DNA of 64,000 bases from Rhabdophis nuchalis (Eukaryota > Chordata > Lepidosauria > Squamata > Natricidae): positions 66,900,605 to 66,964,604 of the forward strand of contig CM077643.1 in NCBI GenBank assembly GCA_039707465.1, in the 5' to 3' direction. Below the pieces are notes generated by a model, which was not told the origin of the DNA, did no database searches, and was given only the letters and a program-made list of their open reading frames with translations. A program made the position numbers and the translations under genes. Each line of letters begins with the position of its first letter. The first letter of the stretch is position 1. Below are positions 47,784 to 62,042 of the stretch, one piece after another.

Positions 47784-48753
47784 TCTTATTTATTTATTTA
47801 TTTTATTTTATTAAATTTATACCCCGCCCTTCTCCTTGTTAGGACCCAGGGCGGCGCACAGGCATTATTAAAACCACAAAATACAAAATACAAAATCGAT
47901 TAAAATATATTAAATTATTGGACCTGTGCTAAAAACCCATTTTAAAACCATACCAAATTAATTTTAATTTTAAAAGTCAGAAGTAGGGGCTATCCTAGGC
48001 CGGCTTGTTGGAATAGATACGTCTTAAGACGTTGGCGGAAGAGGCGGAGGTCCAAGATAGTGCGAAGGTCGGGGGGTAGGTCGTTCCAGAGGGCCGGGCC
48101 CGCCACAGAGAAGGCCCTTCCCCTGGGTGTTGCCAGCCGGCATTGCCCCGCTGATGGCACCCGGAGAAGACCCTCTCTGTGGGAGCGGATCGGACGAAGG
48201 GATGTATGGGGCAGGAGACGGTCTCGTATATAGCTAGGCCCCGAGCCATGGAGCGATTTAAAGATGGTCGTCAGCACCTTGAAGCGCACTCGAAAGGCCA
48301 CAGGCAGCCAGTGCAGCTCGCGCAGGAGAGGTGTTACGTGGGTTTGCCTTGAGGCACCCATAATCACCCGCGCGGCCGCATTCTGTACTAACTGTAGCTT
48401 TCGAGTGCACCTCAAGGGGAGCCCCATGTAGAGAGCGTTACAGTAATCCAGCCGGGATGTCACAAGCGCTTGAGTGACTGTGCGAAGGGCTCCCCGGTCC
48501 AGTAAGGGGCGCAACTGGCGTATCAGGCGTACCTGATAGAACGCCCCCCTGGCCACGGCCGTCACATGGTCCTCCATGGACAGCCGCGAATCCAGGAGGA
48601 CGCCCAAGTTGCGCGCCCTCTCCACGGGGGCCAGTTGTTCGCCCCCAATGGCCAGTGTTGGACTTATCTGGCTGAACCGGGGTGCCGGAAACCACAGCCA
48701 CTCGGTCTTGGACGGGTTGAGTCTGAGTTTGTTACTACCCATCCAGATCCGTA
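47784..48753 (-). mobile_element. L2-like LINE, 3' 0.97 kb
   Basis: The frame from about 48742 to 47990 is intact, covering the RT thumb ([19 protein letters not shown]), [16 protein letters not shown] and the complete C-terminal domain ending LFQQAGLG. AAAT tail. Nearly identical to the 11-13 kb copy, so both derive from the same young subfamily. Confidence 0.88.
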
Positions 48754-49017
48754 GAGGCCAGTTTGGTTTCTTTGGCAGTCAGTAAATCTTCAAGGTATAT
48801 TAGTTTCAGTGCATCTTCTTCACTGTCCTTCAGATATTCTCCAATGCCCTTTTTGATTCTTCAACTTCAATTTACAACGTTTCATGCCCACCTATTTTCC
48901 TTACTAAGTAGACAAAATATTAATTTTATATTATCATTTATTAATAGGTAATATAGATGCATTAATATTTATAATATTAATATTATGGTTGGTCAGGCAG
49001 CCAGAGGTTTACACTGG

Positions 49018-49360
49018 ATTTTCCATTTTTATCCACCTATTGAGTCCTTTCCAAGGACCTAGGAGGCACACATGTCATTTGATGGTTTTTAAAGGTATTG
49101 TCACAAGATGTAAACTCTTTTAAGTAAAGCTGCACTTGCCTAATGCTGATTTTGTCAATGCCAATGGTGTTCAAGTGGTCTGCATATGTTCTGGGAGTGC
49201 ACACACTATCACTATCAGTACTATGTTTGCTTTCTTTTGTCAATGTTGTTTTACTTCTACTTGCAGGTCTTTGTATTTTGTGATTTTCTCCAGTTCTTCT
49301 ATTATGCCATCTCCAGCTACTGCCATGTGCACTAGCTAGACTTTTTGTCTTTCTTATCCA
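49018..49360 (-). mobile_element. R4-like LINE C-terminal remnant
   Basis: The reverse complement gives EELEKITKYKDLQVEVKQH, then GALRTYADHLNTIGIDKISI, RQVQLYLKEF and PPRSLERTQ. This parallels the R4 end at 2.5-3.1 kb (KITKY, IVIGALGAI, TTPRSLVRT). It is a different, diverged subfamily, broken and without the tail repeat. Confidence 0.45.
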
Positions 49361-49689
49361 TAGTTGTAAAGTATGATATGTAATGATGTTGAAGATTACA
49401 ATAGCTTCTACATTATTTTTCTTCCTGCAAATGCTGGAGGAACCCAAATGAGTTCCATGAATGTTCTTAGAAAAATGATGAGTGGTTGTAATTTCAGGCA
49501 TTTTATTTTAAAACTGGCCTAAAAAAGAAATGATATTTCACAAAACTCAATGGGTCATTGTAAGTGTAGAGGAGAGATTAATAGAATTTTCGCAGATGTA
49601 TATTTTGTAAGATGTCCATATGGCAGCCATTGCATGAGTAGGAAAGAGCAAATCATTTTATAAGAATGTCCACAGTATGTTCCCAAAAT

Positions 49690-49953
49690 TGGGATCCCTG
49701 AGAATGGGAATAGCAATAGCATAGATTTAGACTTATATTCCGCTTCATACTGCTTCCAGCCCTCTCTAAGTGGTTTACAGTGTCAGCATATTTCCCCCAA
49801 CAATCTGGGTCCTCATTTTACCCACCAGAAGGATGGGAGGCTAGGTCAACCTTGATCCTGGTGAGATTCGATCTGCCAAACTGCTGGCAGCCGGTGATCA
49901 GCAGAAGTAGCCTGCAGTACTGCACTCTAACCACCGTGCCACTGTGGCTCCTG
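49690..49953 (-). mobile_element. tRNA-derived SINE
   Basis: The reverse complement begins gccacagtggcacggtggtt agagtgcag, an A-box-like start, then has gcagatcgaatct, a B-box-like segment. The body ends ggaatataagtctaaatcta followed by TGCTAT repeats. It differs from the Sauria SINEs at 28 and 39 kb; its 3' part (aagcggaatataagt) recalls the L2 3' terminus. It is not a functional tRNA: no acceptor-stem pairing is apparent. Confidence 0.6.
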
Positions 49954-49960
49954 GGATGGG

Positions 49961-51691
49961 ATGATGCTAGTATAATCTGCCTGAAGTCCTGAGCAAAACA
50001 TATTTGCAGAATGTCAGCAGAATTGTTTCTTAATCTCCATATGTGACTCAAAATAGCAGAGCAAGAAAAATAAAGGCGGAGGAGATGTAAATGGCAGACA
50101 TTGCTTTTCTTAAAGGGATTGAAGCAGAGGTGGTATTCAGCCAATTCTGACAGGTTCTGAGAACTAGTTGCAGAAATTTTGAGTAGTTTGGAGAACTGGC
50201 AAAGAGGCTGGCCCCACTCCTGCTGCCTCCCTGCCTCATCCCCTCCCTGCCTCCCAGCTGATTTTCTTTTGTTGCCCTGAACAGGAGAACAGAGCTAGAA
50301 AGCAGGTTAGGAGGGGGGGGGGTATTTTGCAGTTCCTTCTCATGTTAATCTCTTCTAAATTGTAGGTGCTTGTTTCAGCATCCTCAGATAAAAGATTCTA
50401 AGCAGCATGAATATGTTCTAATAATGTGGCTTTTCATAATAAGCAGGTCAGACTAAATTTGGACCATGATAATTACGCTGGTTTTCCCACAGTATTCTAT
50501 GAAAACTCTGAACGTTTGAGTGCAGCAGTCTCTAAAAATATGTGGAAACATCTGCATTTACTCCTGCATTTACTCTATTTTTAGTCCCCAATTCAGGATG
50601 TCCTGAGTGAATTCAACTCCTTGCATAATAATAAGAAAGAAAATAATACTCCAAGAAGCTTTCAGATAATGTTTGTGGTTCTATAGAAAATTGGTCCTAT
50701 TTCATAGTATTCTTTTTCTTTGTTATTTTTTAATCATTTTGAATTGTTCTGTTATTACTCTTACAATGTTATTTATCACAGTAGAGTTCTTAATTTGTAA
50801 CAGGGATTACATGTGAAATGTTATCATTAGTCTTAGATTCATCTGTCCATTGTTCTCAGGGCTGTAAAAATCCACCAACTAATGGAACTGAATTTTGATT
50901 TATCTTCCACACTCAGTTTGCCTTTTTTTTTTGGGACTGAATTGATAAAAAATCTGTTACATGTATGTATCCAACACTGAAATATTGAAATTGCATTGAA
51001 ATGTCATGTTGACAATGGCATTTCTAGGGCCCTTTTATGTGTTACAATTTATAATGTCTTTACCCCTTCGCTGTTACAAGATGTTTCATTGATCTGTAAA
51101 GATGTTTCTTTTCTTACATTTTTAACTGTCTCCTTTTATGCAAAGACTTCATTGTTGGAAATCGTCTTTATTGATGCTGAGAAGACTTGCAGGCAATTTG
51201 TGCTCCATTAATGATTCTTTTGGGGACAATTTGCATGCTTGCAAAGAAGCATGTCAAACTGGTAATGCTGAATAAGGATATAGGGGATCATCTGATACTT
51301 ATATTTGAACATTCATTTATAAAAAACGATGCACTTGTCTCCATCAAGCCATTAGTTTGGATTTGGTGAATAGTGATTACTGTTCATTTTGTATTGCATG
51401 CACATAATTGCTAGGAACTAGAACAAAGAAATATTTTTCTTTACATTTAATGCATGAAATACCTATAACGAGAAGGACAACTGAGGTTGAATGGAGCACA
51501 TACGTTTTTATGACACCATTTTGAAATAGCCGTATCAAATATCTCATAGCAAATAAAGGAGAAATAAAATGGGCTTAAATAAATAATAGATAACTTTCTT
51601 GCTGTTTTTGTGGTAGATTTTCTTTAGGTGGTATTGATGAAGAAGTTTGCTTATTCAAGTTACAGTGAATTTTAACTTTTTTTTCAGATTT
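49961..51691. other. Mostly unassigned
   Basis: 50125-50320 begins cagaggtggtattcagccaa, typical of a hAT MITE end, but no matching right end or target duplication is visible. The remainder shows nothing. Confidence 0.45.
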
Positions 51692-51699
51692 GTTTAGAT

Positions 51700-51924
51700 C
51701 AGTGGTAGTCAACCTGGTCCCTACCGCCCAATTGTGGCATTGCAGCATTCATGGTGGGTGGTAGGGGTTTTGTCCAATACTGAAGCACTTTCCTTTTTTT
51801 AAGTTAATTGATTTCCCTATTTTATAAATCCCCATTACTGTGGAACCGGTGGGCAGTTAGAAAATTTTACTACTAACAGAGATACAAAAGTGGGCGGTAA
51901 GTATAAAAAGGTTGACTACCCCTG
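51700..51924. mobile_element. hAT-type MITE (225 bp)
   Basis: Starts CAGTGGTAGTCAACCT with a downstream taccgccc; the reverse complement of its end reads CAGGGGTAGTCAACCT, also with taccgccc. Both ends are flanked by the exact 8-bp repeat gtttagat (51692-51699 and 51925-51932). Non-coding. Confidence 0.85.
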
Positions 51925-51932
51925 GTTTAGAT

Positions 51933-52597
51933 GAAAAAAGAATTGTATGGCCATGACCAAATCTAGATTTTTTAAAATATCTCATGATGTTTCCAAATAT
52001 TGATCATATTACCATAAAGCCACTTGGAGATCAATTGGAAAGTGCATGGCAAGAGCCAAATTAATTTGCTCCTAATGAAACAATGAACAATGAGCTGAGG
52101 TTTCAGACTATGCTGTAAATTTAGTGATTCCACTTGCCCCCCCCCCTCCTGACATCTAAAGGTTTTCATTATCTTATCCATGGATATTACTGAATCACTC
52201 CCACCTCCTTTGAGAGAAAGGGAGAAATAGTGTTTTATGGATAGAATTGGACATGCTATCTAGCTACTATGTATAAGATGTATGCAGATGTGGGATCCTA
52301 CTGGTTTAACAAATGGTTTCTTTGCATAAGCACTAGGATGCACGCTGCATGTGTGTGCACAATTTAGAGAATACTTACCTTTTGGATTCCTGCTTGGGAA
52401 GGAAAACAACTGAGGCGTAGCAATCCACTCTGCTGCACAACTCAGCTGAGCAGATAAAGGTAGGTAAAGAGCAGGAGAGGGTGGGTGGGCCCACTTGCTC
52501 ATGGGAGTGAACCTGTTTGCTTCCAGCTGATCTTCGGAGCTACAGGTTCGCCAGTCTCTAATTGCCAAGAGTCAGATACAAGTGAATGGATAACATG
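51933..52597. other. No firm feature
   Basis: At ~52286 cagatgtgggatcctactgg resembles a hAT end but is unpaired. Otherwise unassigned. Confidence 0.45.
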
Positions 52598-52996
52598 TAC
52601 AGTGGTACCTCTGTTCACGAACGCTTCTGTTCACGAACAACTCGGTTCGCGAACAGAAAAGTTCATCAAAATATGCTCCGGTTCACGAACTCCGCTTTGG
52701 TTCATGAACAGAAAAGTTCATCAAAATATGCTCCGGTTCACAAACTCCGCTTCGGTTCACAAACTCCGCTTCGGTTCACGAACAGAAAAGTTCATCAAAA
52801 TATGCTCCGGTTCACAAACTCCGCTTCGGTTCGCGACCAGAGTCAGTTCAAGAATTAAAACCAAAAAAAGAGATCAGAACGGATTAACCGGATTTACATT
52901 AAACCCTATGGGAAACTGTGCCTCGGTTCACAACCAATTCGGTTCGCGACCAGAGTCAGTTCACGAATTAAGTTCGTGAACCGAGGTACCACTGTA
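52598..52996. mobile_element. Mariner-like MITE with internal tandem repeats
   Basis: Starts TACAGTGGTACCTC and ends GAGGTACCACTGTA, exact inverted ends that include the TA expected for Tc1/mariner insertion. The interior is built from gttcacgaac-type motifs, and a unit carrying agaaaagttcatcaaaatat is present three times (about 52656, 52710 and 52784) with variable spacers. Open frames through it reflect the repeat, not a gene. Confidence 0.75.
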
Positions 52997-53872
52997 TATG
53001 TATATTATATGTATAGACAGAAGGAGAGAAGAATTGATCTTTTCATGCATAGTTAGTTAGGGGCATGGGAAGGCTGTCTAACTAAAACTGTGCTCTTTAA
53101 AAAGGAGTTCATCATGCATTTTTGTAAGAAACTTTTCATTTTGGCTATTTATGATGTGTCCCAATACTTTCTGTCATCTTTCTAAGAATTGATCTGAGAA
53201 ATAAACGAGAAAGATTAATAGGTAAAGAAAATCAGTCTCCAGGTCACTTATAATAAAGCGTGTTTTGGGCTAGTATCTTCATCTGTCACTGATACTTAAA
53301 GAAGTTTCTAGATCACAAAATTCAAATGTATGAACTAAGTAGAATTATGTGAAAAGTTGGGGTTGTTCTTTCCTTATCAGGCAAACATTTGGGGCTTATC
53401 CTATTAATCTGGAATAATTGTTCTTTATTTTCAAGACCCCGTATCTTTTATGGAGACAAACATAGCAAATAGCCTGCACAATTTTTTTTTAAATGACCGT
53501 ATTCTATTGACATGGTTTCAAAAATGCCATCTGTTAGAAATGGTGTTTGTTACCTCATTAATTCTATTCTTAGACTATCTCATTCTAAACCTACCTCCTT
53601 TTCCAGTGACAGAAAAGGAGGTAGGCAAAACATATGGCAACTTTTCAGTTTTCTCTGCCTGGTAACAGAGTTTGTGAACTCTGTTAATGTGAATTAACGC
53701 TAATTAATCAAATGTAAATTATAAATGTTCTTTTTTTAACATGTGGACAAAAGGCATGGCCTTTCAGGGATCTGCGTAGGCTTCATGCGTCTTTATTTGA
53801 CTGGGTTTTTTAGTTTCGCCAGATTAGCACCAGATGTAAATATTAAGATTTGACTCAAGCAATAGGCTTTGA
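52997..53872. other. No recognised feature
   Basis: Nothing supported apart from a short inverted motif cctacctccttttc/gaaaaggaggtagg near 53590-53625. Confidence 0.5.
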
Positions 53873-53880
53873 CCTCTCTT

Positions 53881-54061
53881 TAGTGGTGTACCATTAAGCA
53901 GAGTAAGCACGTGCTTAGGCCACCAGACCCAAAGGAGGCACCACAGAAAGAAAAAAAGAACCCAATGAAGATTTGTACAGTATGTACAGACGGGGGTGGG
54001 GACACACACACACCAAGAGTTGTCAATGCTTAGGGCACCAGTGAGCCTTAATCTGCCACTG
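53881..54061. mobile_element. Probable hAT-type MITE (181 bp)
   Basis: Left end tagtggtgtaccattaag and inverse right end cagtggcagattaag pair imperfectly. Flanks cctctctt (53873-53880) and tctctctt (54062-54069) match at 7 of 8. Older and less certain than the others. Confidence 0.5.
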
Positions 54062-54295
54062 TCTCTCTTAGATGCAGGAGACTTTACATTTGTGTGACCA
54101 AATTGCTTTATGCGCTGGTAAAGGAATAAAGATTCTGAAGTTTGAATGTGTTTTGCAGAGCTTAATAAAAGCAGATAGGGCCCAAATGTACTTTCTTTTC
54201 CTAATGATCCAGGGTGCTAAAATGTCTAAACTGTGAAGATAATAACCTGAATATTCCAGTGTTTCTATGGTTTTTTTGGCTTTTTGCAGGGCTCC

Positions 54296-55113
54296 AAATA
54301 TTCTCAGATTCTCAGATTAACAGAGTTGGAAGGGGCCTTGTAGATGATCTAGTCCAACCCTCCACCCAAGCAGGAGACCCTACACCATTTCTGATAAATG
54401 GCAATCCAATCTCTTCTTGAAAGTCTCCAGTGATGAAGCTCCCAAACTTCCAAAGGCAAGCTGTTTCATTGGTTGATGGTTCCCACTGTCAGAAAATTCC
54501 TCCTTATTTCTAGGTTGAATCTCTCCTTGATCAGTTTCCAACCATTGTTCCTTGTCTGGCTTTCAGGTGCCGTGGAAAATAGTTTGATCTCTTCCTGTCT
54601 GTGGAAGCCCCTCAGATATTGGAACATTGTTATCATGTCTCCCCTGGCCCTTCTCTTCACTAGACTAGCCATGCCCAGTTCCTTTAATCATTCTTCATAT
54701 GTTTTAGTCTCCAGTCCCCTAATCATCCTGGTTGCTCTTCTCTGCAGTTTTTCTAGAGTCTCAACATCTTTTTTATAGTATGGTGACCAAAATTAGACAC
54801 CGTTCTCTAGGTGTGGTCTTACTAAGGCTTTATAGACTGGTATTCACACTTGATCTTGATTGTATCCCTGTTAATGCAGTTTAGGACTGCATTCCCTTTG
54901 TTGGCTGCTGCTGCAGCACACTGCTGTCTCATATTTAGCTGGTTGTCCAGTAGGATTCCAAGATCTGTCTCACAGTTACTGCTATTAAGCCTGGTTTCAC
55001 CCAGTCTATATGTTTATTTTTGGTTTTTCTGGCCTAAGTTTAAGACTTTACTTTTCTCTATATTGCATTTCATTTTATTAGTTAGGGCCCAGTGGTCAAG
55101 TCGATCAAGTTCC
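54296..55113 (-). mobile_element. CR1 LINE, 3' 0.8 kb
   Basis: The minus strand carries CR1 ORF2 C terminus and 3' UTR. Visible protein segments are LVKRRARGDMITMFQYLRG, then LFSTAPESQTRNNGWKL and RFNLEIRRNFLTVGT; upstream nucleotide sequence continues the RT thumb with shifts. The terminus contains tctagtccaaccctccaccc in plus-strand reading. Frames are broken and the copy is 5'-truncated near 55113. Confidence 0.8.
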
Positions 55114-55209
55114 ATCTATGGCTGGGGAACTCTGGGAGTTGAAGTCCACCAGTCTTAAAAGAGCCGACTTTGCAGACCTCTGCTCTACCCGATTCCATTG
55201 TTACATCCT

Positions 55210-55430
55210 CAACCCCCCACAGCTTCAACCTTAAACTGTCTACCATGGACCTCACCCCATTCCTAAGAGGTCCATAAGGGAAGTGCATAAGAGCACCAGC
55301 ATGCCTACCATCCCTGTCCTACTGTCTCCATTTATTTGAACCCATTTACTCTGTTCATATTTATGTTTATACTTATACATGTTATCTTTTACATGTTTGA
55401 TAAACTAAACAAACTAACTAAATAATAGTT
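55210..55430 (+). repeat. Unclassified dispersed repeat, copy 2
   Basis: Homologous to 39640-39845, with an A-rich terminus (aaactaactaaataata). 55115-55195 just upstream contains aactctgggagttgaagtcc, a sequence common in squamate hAT elements. Family unidentified. Confidence 0.5.
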
Positions 55431-55521
55431 ATAACCATGTCTAAACGATGAGAATAACAGTTTACTGATCATCATCATTATAATTCCAAAGGTCTTTCAT
55501 TCATGCTAAACTTTCAGATAA

Positions 55522-57487
<1,966 letters not shown>

Positions 57488-57495
57488 GGCTATAC

Positions 57496-57821
57496 CAGTG
57501 ATGGTGAACCTTTTAGGCACCGAGTGCCCAAACTCCACGCACGCATGCCCAAATGGAAAGGTGCATGCGCATGTGAAGGCAGACATGCACGCATGTACAG
57601 CAGAGACCCAAAGACCAGCTGGCCAGTGGGAGGTGGGGCATCCCAACACTGGCAGCACAGCAAAAGGTAAGATTTTTTTTCTTTTGTAAGCTTCTGTTTC
57701 ATTGTTTGCAGGGAAACAGAAGCTCATGAAAGAAATGCCACCTGGGGGGATGATGTGTGTGCCAGCACAGAGGGCTCTGCATGCCACCTCGGGCACACGT
57801 GCCATGGGTTCACCCTCTCAG
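57496..57821. mobile_element. hAT-type MITE (326 bp)
   Basis: Starts CAGTGATGGTGAACC; its end, ggttcaccctctcag, is the imperfect inverse. Both sides have the exact 8-bp repeat ggctatac (57488-57495 and 57822-57829). The GC- and CpG-richer interior carries purely incidental open frames. Confidence 0.85.
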
Positions 57822-58149
57822 GGCTATACCATTCATAGGTCCAGGTAGGAATACTACCACCCCTGCTTTTAATAATTGTGCTCTGAGTGATCAGCTCTGC
57901 TCAGGTTTATTAGTGCCGTATGCAACTTTAAAAGGCTCCAGTGTGAAAGTGACTTTTTAAATGCCATTTGCAGACTGCTGGCTTTGATGGAACTACAACT
58001 GGCAATGATAGCTTTTGAGACAATGGACATTTCCTGCCTGACTGGCTGTATACTCTTTATGCATTCATCCTCTTTACAGAATTTTCCTTTTAGGCTGAAC
58101 ATAAGCAGAGATTGCTCTGAACAGAAACACTAGAACCAGCCAATATTAT

Positions 58150-58605
58150 TTACCTGCGGGATCGCATTCTGCCCCATACATCCCTTCGGCCGATTCGCTC
58201 ACACAGAGAGGGATTTCTCCGGGTGCCGTCCACCAGGCAATGCCAGCGGGCAATGCCAGCGGGCGACGCCCAGGGGAAGGGCCTTCTCTGTGACGGGCCT
58301 GACCCTCTGGAATGTCGGGCCCTGACATTAGAACGACCACGGACCTCCGCTCCTTCCATCAAAAACTCAAAACCCACCTGTTTCATCTAGCCGGCCTGGC
58401 CTAATTTCATCTTTCCCGCCTCAGTTTGTAATTTTAAATTATGTGATTAGGTTTTAAGGTTAAGTTTTTAATTTTTATAAATTTGTACAGGGGATTATTT
58501 AATTCGATTTTAGTTTATATGTATTGTTGATTGTTATAGTTTTAATTTTTACCTGTATACCGCCCCAAGTCCCTTCGGGAGAGGGGGCGGTCTAGAAATC
58601 CAATA

Positions 58606-58682
<77 letters not shown>
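58150..58682 (+). mobile_element. L2-like LINE, 3' 0.53 kb
   Basis: C-terminal fragment (LRDRILPHTSLRPIRSH-like) with a 12-base local duplication (tgccagcgggca...) and a disrupted WNDLPP region. The 3' UTR ends ggcggtctagaaatcc, followed by an AAT microsatellite (about 58605-58682). Eroded coding frame. Confidence 0.8.
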
Positions 58683-58683
<1 letters not shown>

Positions 58684-58718
58684 CCTTGTTCTTGTTTTCA
58701 ATCCATAACACGAGTTAA

Positions 58719-61700
58719 ATTTATTTATTTATTTATTTTTCATATTTATAACCCGCTCCCATCTCACAACAAGGGACTCGGGGCGGCGAACATAGAATTA
58801 AATCAATAAATACAAAATACAAATACATAGATATTAGATGCCTGTGTTGTAACCATTTTTAAAACCCTCGTTTATAATTGGCGGTGCTGGGGTTACGCAA
58901 GACCGGCTAATTGAAAGAAGTGAGTCTTAAGACATTTGCGGAAGAGGCGGAGGTCAGGAATGGTGCGGATTTCAGGGGGCAGGTCGTTCCAAAGGGCCGG
59001 CCCTGCCACAGAGAAGGCCCTCCCCCTGGGCGCCGCCAGTCGACATTGCCCGACTGACGGCACCCTGAGGAGGCCCTCTCTGTGGGAGCGTGTCGGTCCC
59101 AGGGATGTATGGGGCAGGAGACGGTCTTGCAGATAGCTAGGTCCCGAGCCATGGAGTGTTTTGAAGATGGTCGTTAGGACCTTGAAGTGCACCCGAAAGA
59201 CCACAGGAAGCCAGTGGAGCTCGCTTAGGACAGGTGTTATATGGGAGTGTTTAGGCGCTCCCGTAATTATCCGTGCGGCCGCGTTCTGGACTAACTGTAG
59301 TCTTCGGGTGCACTTCAAGGGAAGCCCCATGTAGAGAGCATTGCAATAGTCAAGTCGAGATGTGAGTGACTGTGCGTAAGGCTCCCCGATCCAGTAAGGG
59401 ACGCAAGTGGCGCATCAGGCATACCTGATGGAATGCCCCCCTGGCCACGGCCGCCACCTGGTCTTCCATAGTCAGCCGGGAGTCCAGGAGGACACCTAGA
59501 TTGCGTGCCTTCTCCACAGGGGCTGGTGTTTCGCCCCCAATGGCCAGAGTTGGAATAATCTGGCTGAAACGGGGTGCCGGAAGCCACAGCCACTCAGTCT
59601 TGGACGGGTTGAGCCTGAGTTTGTTACTACCCATCCAGATCCGTACAGCCTCCAAGCACCAGGACATAACCTCGACGGCATCATTGGGGTGGTCCGGGGT
59701 GGATATGTACAGCTGGGTATCATCAGCGTACAGATGATATCCCACCCCAAAACCACGGATGATCTCACCCAGCGGCTTCATATATATGTTGAACAGCAGG
59801 GGCGAGAGGACCGACCCCTGAGGGACCCCACATAAGAGGGATCTAGAAGTCGACCTCTTCCCCCCCGTCAACACATATTGTGACCGACCAGAGAGGTAGG
59901 ACGAGAACCACCGTAGAACGGTGCCTCTCAGCCCCAACCCCCCCAGTCGGCGTAATAGGATACCATGGTCGATGGTATCAAAAGCCACTGAGAGGTCTAA
60001 TAGGACTAGGATAGAGGAAAATCCTCTATCTCGTGCCCTCCAGAGATCATCGACCAATGCGACCAATGCCGTCTCGGTACTGTGCCCGGGTCGGAAGCCG
60101 GACTGGCGCGAATCTAGATAGTCAACTTCATCCAAGTGTCGTGGAAACTGTTGGGCCACCACACTCTCAACAACCTTCACTAGAAAGTGGAGGTTGGAGA
60201 CGGGACGATAGTTTTCTAATAATGCCGGATCCAGGGACGGCTTCTTGAGGAGGGGCCTCACCACCGCCTCTTTCAAGATGGTAGGTAAGGACCCCTCACT
60301 CAGAGATGCGTTGACAATGCCCTGAAGCCAGCCTCGTATCGTCTCCCAGGATTCCAGTACAAGCCAGGAGGGACACAGGTCCAGTAAACATGTGGTGGCC
60401 CTGAGTCTCTTTGACAGCTTGTCCATATCTTTGATAGTAACAAAGTCAAACTCCTCCCACAATGGTGTCTCAAGAGCTGCTTTGGCACTCTCGACAGGGC
60501 TATTGACAATGGAGGGTAACTCGCTTCGAATCCGAGTGATTTTCTCCTGCAGATAAATCCCAAATTCCTCTGCTCGACCCTGTAAAGAGGCTTCCCGCGG
60601 CCTCTGTTGGAGGAGGGAGCGGGTTACCTTAAACAGGGCGGCAGGGCGGTTTTCTGCGGATGCAATAAGTGTGGCACAATATTCACGTTTGGCCAGCCTT
60701 ATTGCCACTAAATTAGTCCTAATGTGGTCTCTTATTAGTGTTCGGTCGGATTCAGAGCGAGATGATCTCCATCTGCTCTCTAGGCGTCTCCTGTGGCGTT
60801 TCATCCCCCTGAGCTCCTCGGTAAACCAAGGGGCCCAGGTGATTCGTCGCCGCAAGAGAGGCTGCAAGGGCGCGACTCGGTCCAAGGCCCCGGCGGCCGC
60901 ACTTAACCATGCAGTCACTAGGTCCTCAGCCGAGTCGCGGAGCAAGTCCGCAGGAATTGGCCCAAGCTCCTTCTGGAACCTTAACGGGTCCATCAGGAGC
61001 CTGGGGCGGAACCATATAGGGATGTTTGGTTCCACCTCCTCACAGTGAGGTGTGGCGGTCGGAAAGTCGAGCCGAAGGAGAGCGTGATCTGTCCATGACA
61101 GGGGTGTGATGACTAAATCCCCTACTCCCAGATCACTACTCCACTGACCCGAGACGAAGATGAGATCCAAAGTGTGTCTGCCCTCATGAGTAGGGCCTAG
61201 AACTACCTGAGTCAGGTCCATGGCTGTCATGGAAACCATGAACTCCCGAGCTACACCAGAGGTCTCACCTGCAGATGGCAGGTTAAAATCCCCCATGACT
61301 ACAAGTCTGGGGGTTTCAACCGCCACCCCGGCTATAACCTCAAGCAGCGCGGGCAGGGCTGTTGTTGTATAGCGAGGAGCCAGGTATACAACTAACACGC
61401 CCAACTGCCTCCCTAGGCCCCACTTCACAAGGAGGGACTCACACCCGGTCGTCTGAGGGACTGTGGTCTCCTTTGGCTCAAGACCTTCCCTAACCATGAT
61501 CGCCACTCCCCCACCCCTCCCTAAGGCCCTGGGCTGATGGAAGGCTCGGTATCCTGGTGGGCACATTTCTACGAGGGGATGTCCTCCCTCGTGGCCCAAC
61601 CAGGTTTCCGTAATGCCAATCAGGTCCGGGTCCCCCTCCAACACAAGGTCATGTAAGAGAGGGGCTTTTAGTACCACGGACCTGGCGTTGCATAGCATCA

Positions 61701-62042
61701 GTCCAAGGCCCCGGGTCTGCGGTTCTTGCTCACCTAGTCTGCGATGAAGGAAAGGGGAGTTGGAGCACGTGATCACCTGTAACCATCGGCCACGACGCTC
61801 CAACTGATGGTGTCCATCCCCCCTTCCACCATCCCTGCCCCTGCCCCTCCCCAAGACCGTATTGATGGCAAATACCCTAGTGGGACCGACCCTTCCTCCA
61901 TCCCCCTTCGTCTTTTCATTTCCGCATATTGCCGGCCTTCTCTCTTGGCGTTCCCCTAATTGGTCCCCCCACCCCCCTTCCCTGGGAACCCCTAAAAGTC
62001 GGATTAAAAATTTACACAGGAATCCCCTGAGCCTGCGCTTCG
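58719..62042 (-). mobile_element. Full-length L2-like LINE
   Basis: About 3.3 kb on the minus strand. The 5' end at about 62042 aligns with the start of the copy at 22853 (gcgcagg leader). It has a GC-rich leader, the coding region, a 3' UTR and an AAAT tail (58719-58737). It lies tail-to-tail with the L2 at 58150-58682, only ~36 bases apart. No clear target duplication. Confidence 0.9.
58893..61854 (-). pseudogene. L2 endonuclease-reverse transcriptase, one deletion
   Basis: A single frame is open for 834 codons from about 61854 to 59350. It begins without an ATG, so the true start is uncertain. It spans the complete endonuclease ([60 protein letters not shown]) and reverse transcriptase ([42 protein letters not shown] at 59718-59729). 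A loss of about 11 bases near 59365-59375 then shifts frame. The C-terminal domain continues at 59330-58893 ([34 protein letters not shown]). It is the best-preserved L2 endonuclease in the window. Confidence 0.88.

Noticed and set aside
49880..49953. Possible tRNA gene
   Set aside because: A- and B-box-like motifs are present but there is no cloverleaf or acceptor pairing, and a SINE body follows.
50125..50320. hAT MITE
   Set aside because: Convincing left end but no matching right end or octamer repeat.
52640..52860. Regularly repeated short units that could suggest a CRISPR-like array
   Set aside because: Units vary in spacing, are contained between transposon inverted ends, and the window is eukaryotic.
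52485..52979. 164-codon open frame with repeated FTNRKVHQNML-like units
   Set aside because: It lies within a mariner-like MITE; the protein repeat mirrors internal DNA duplication and has no start context or domain.
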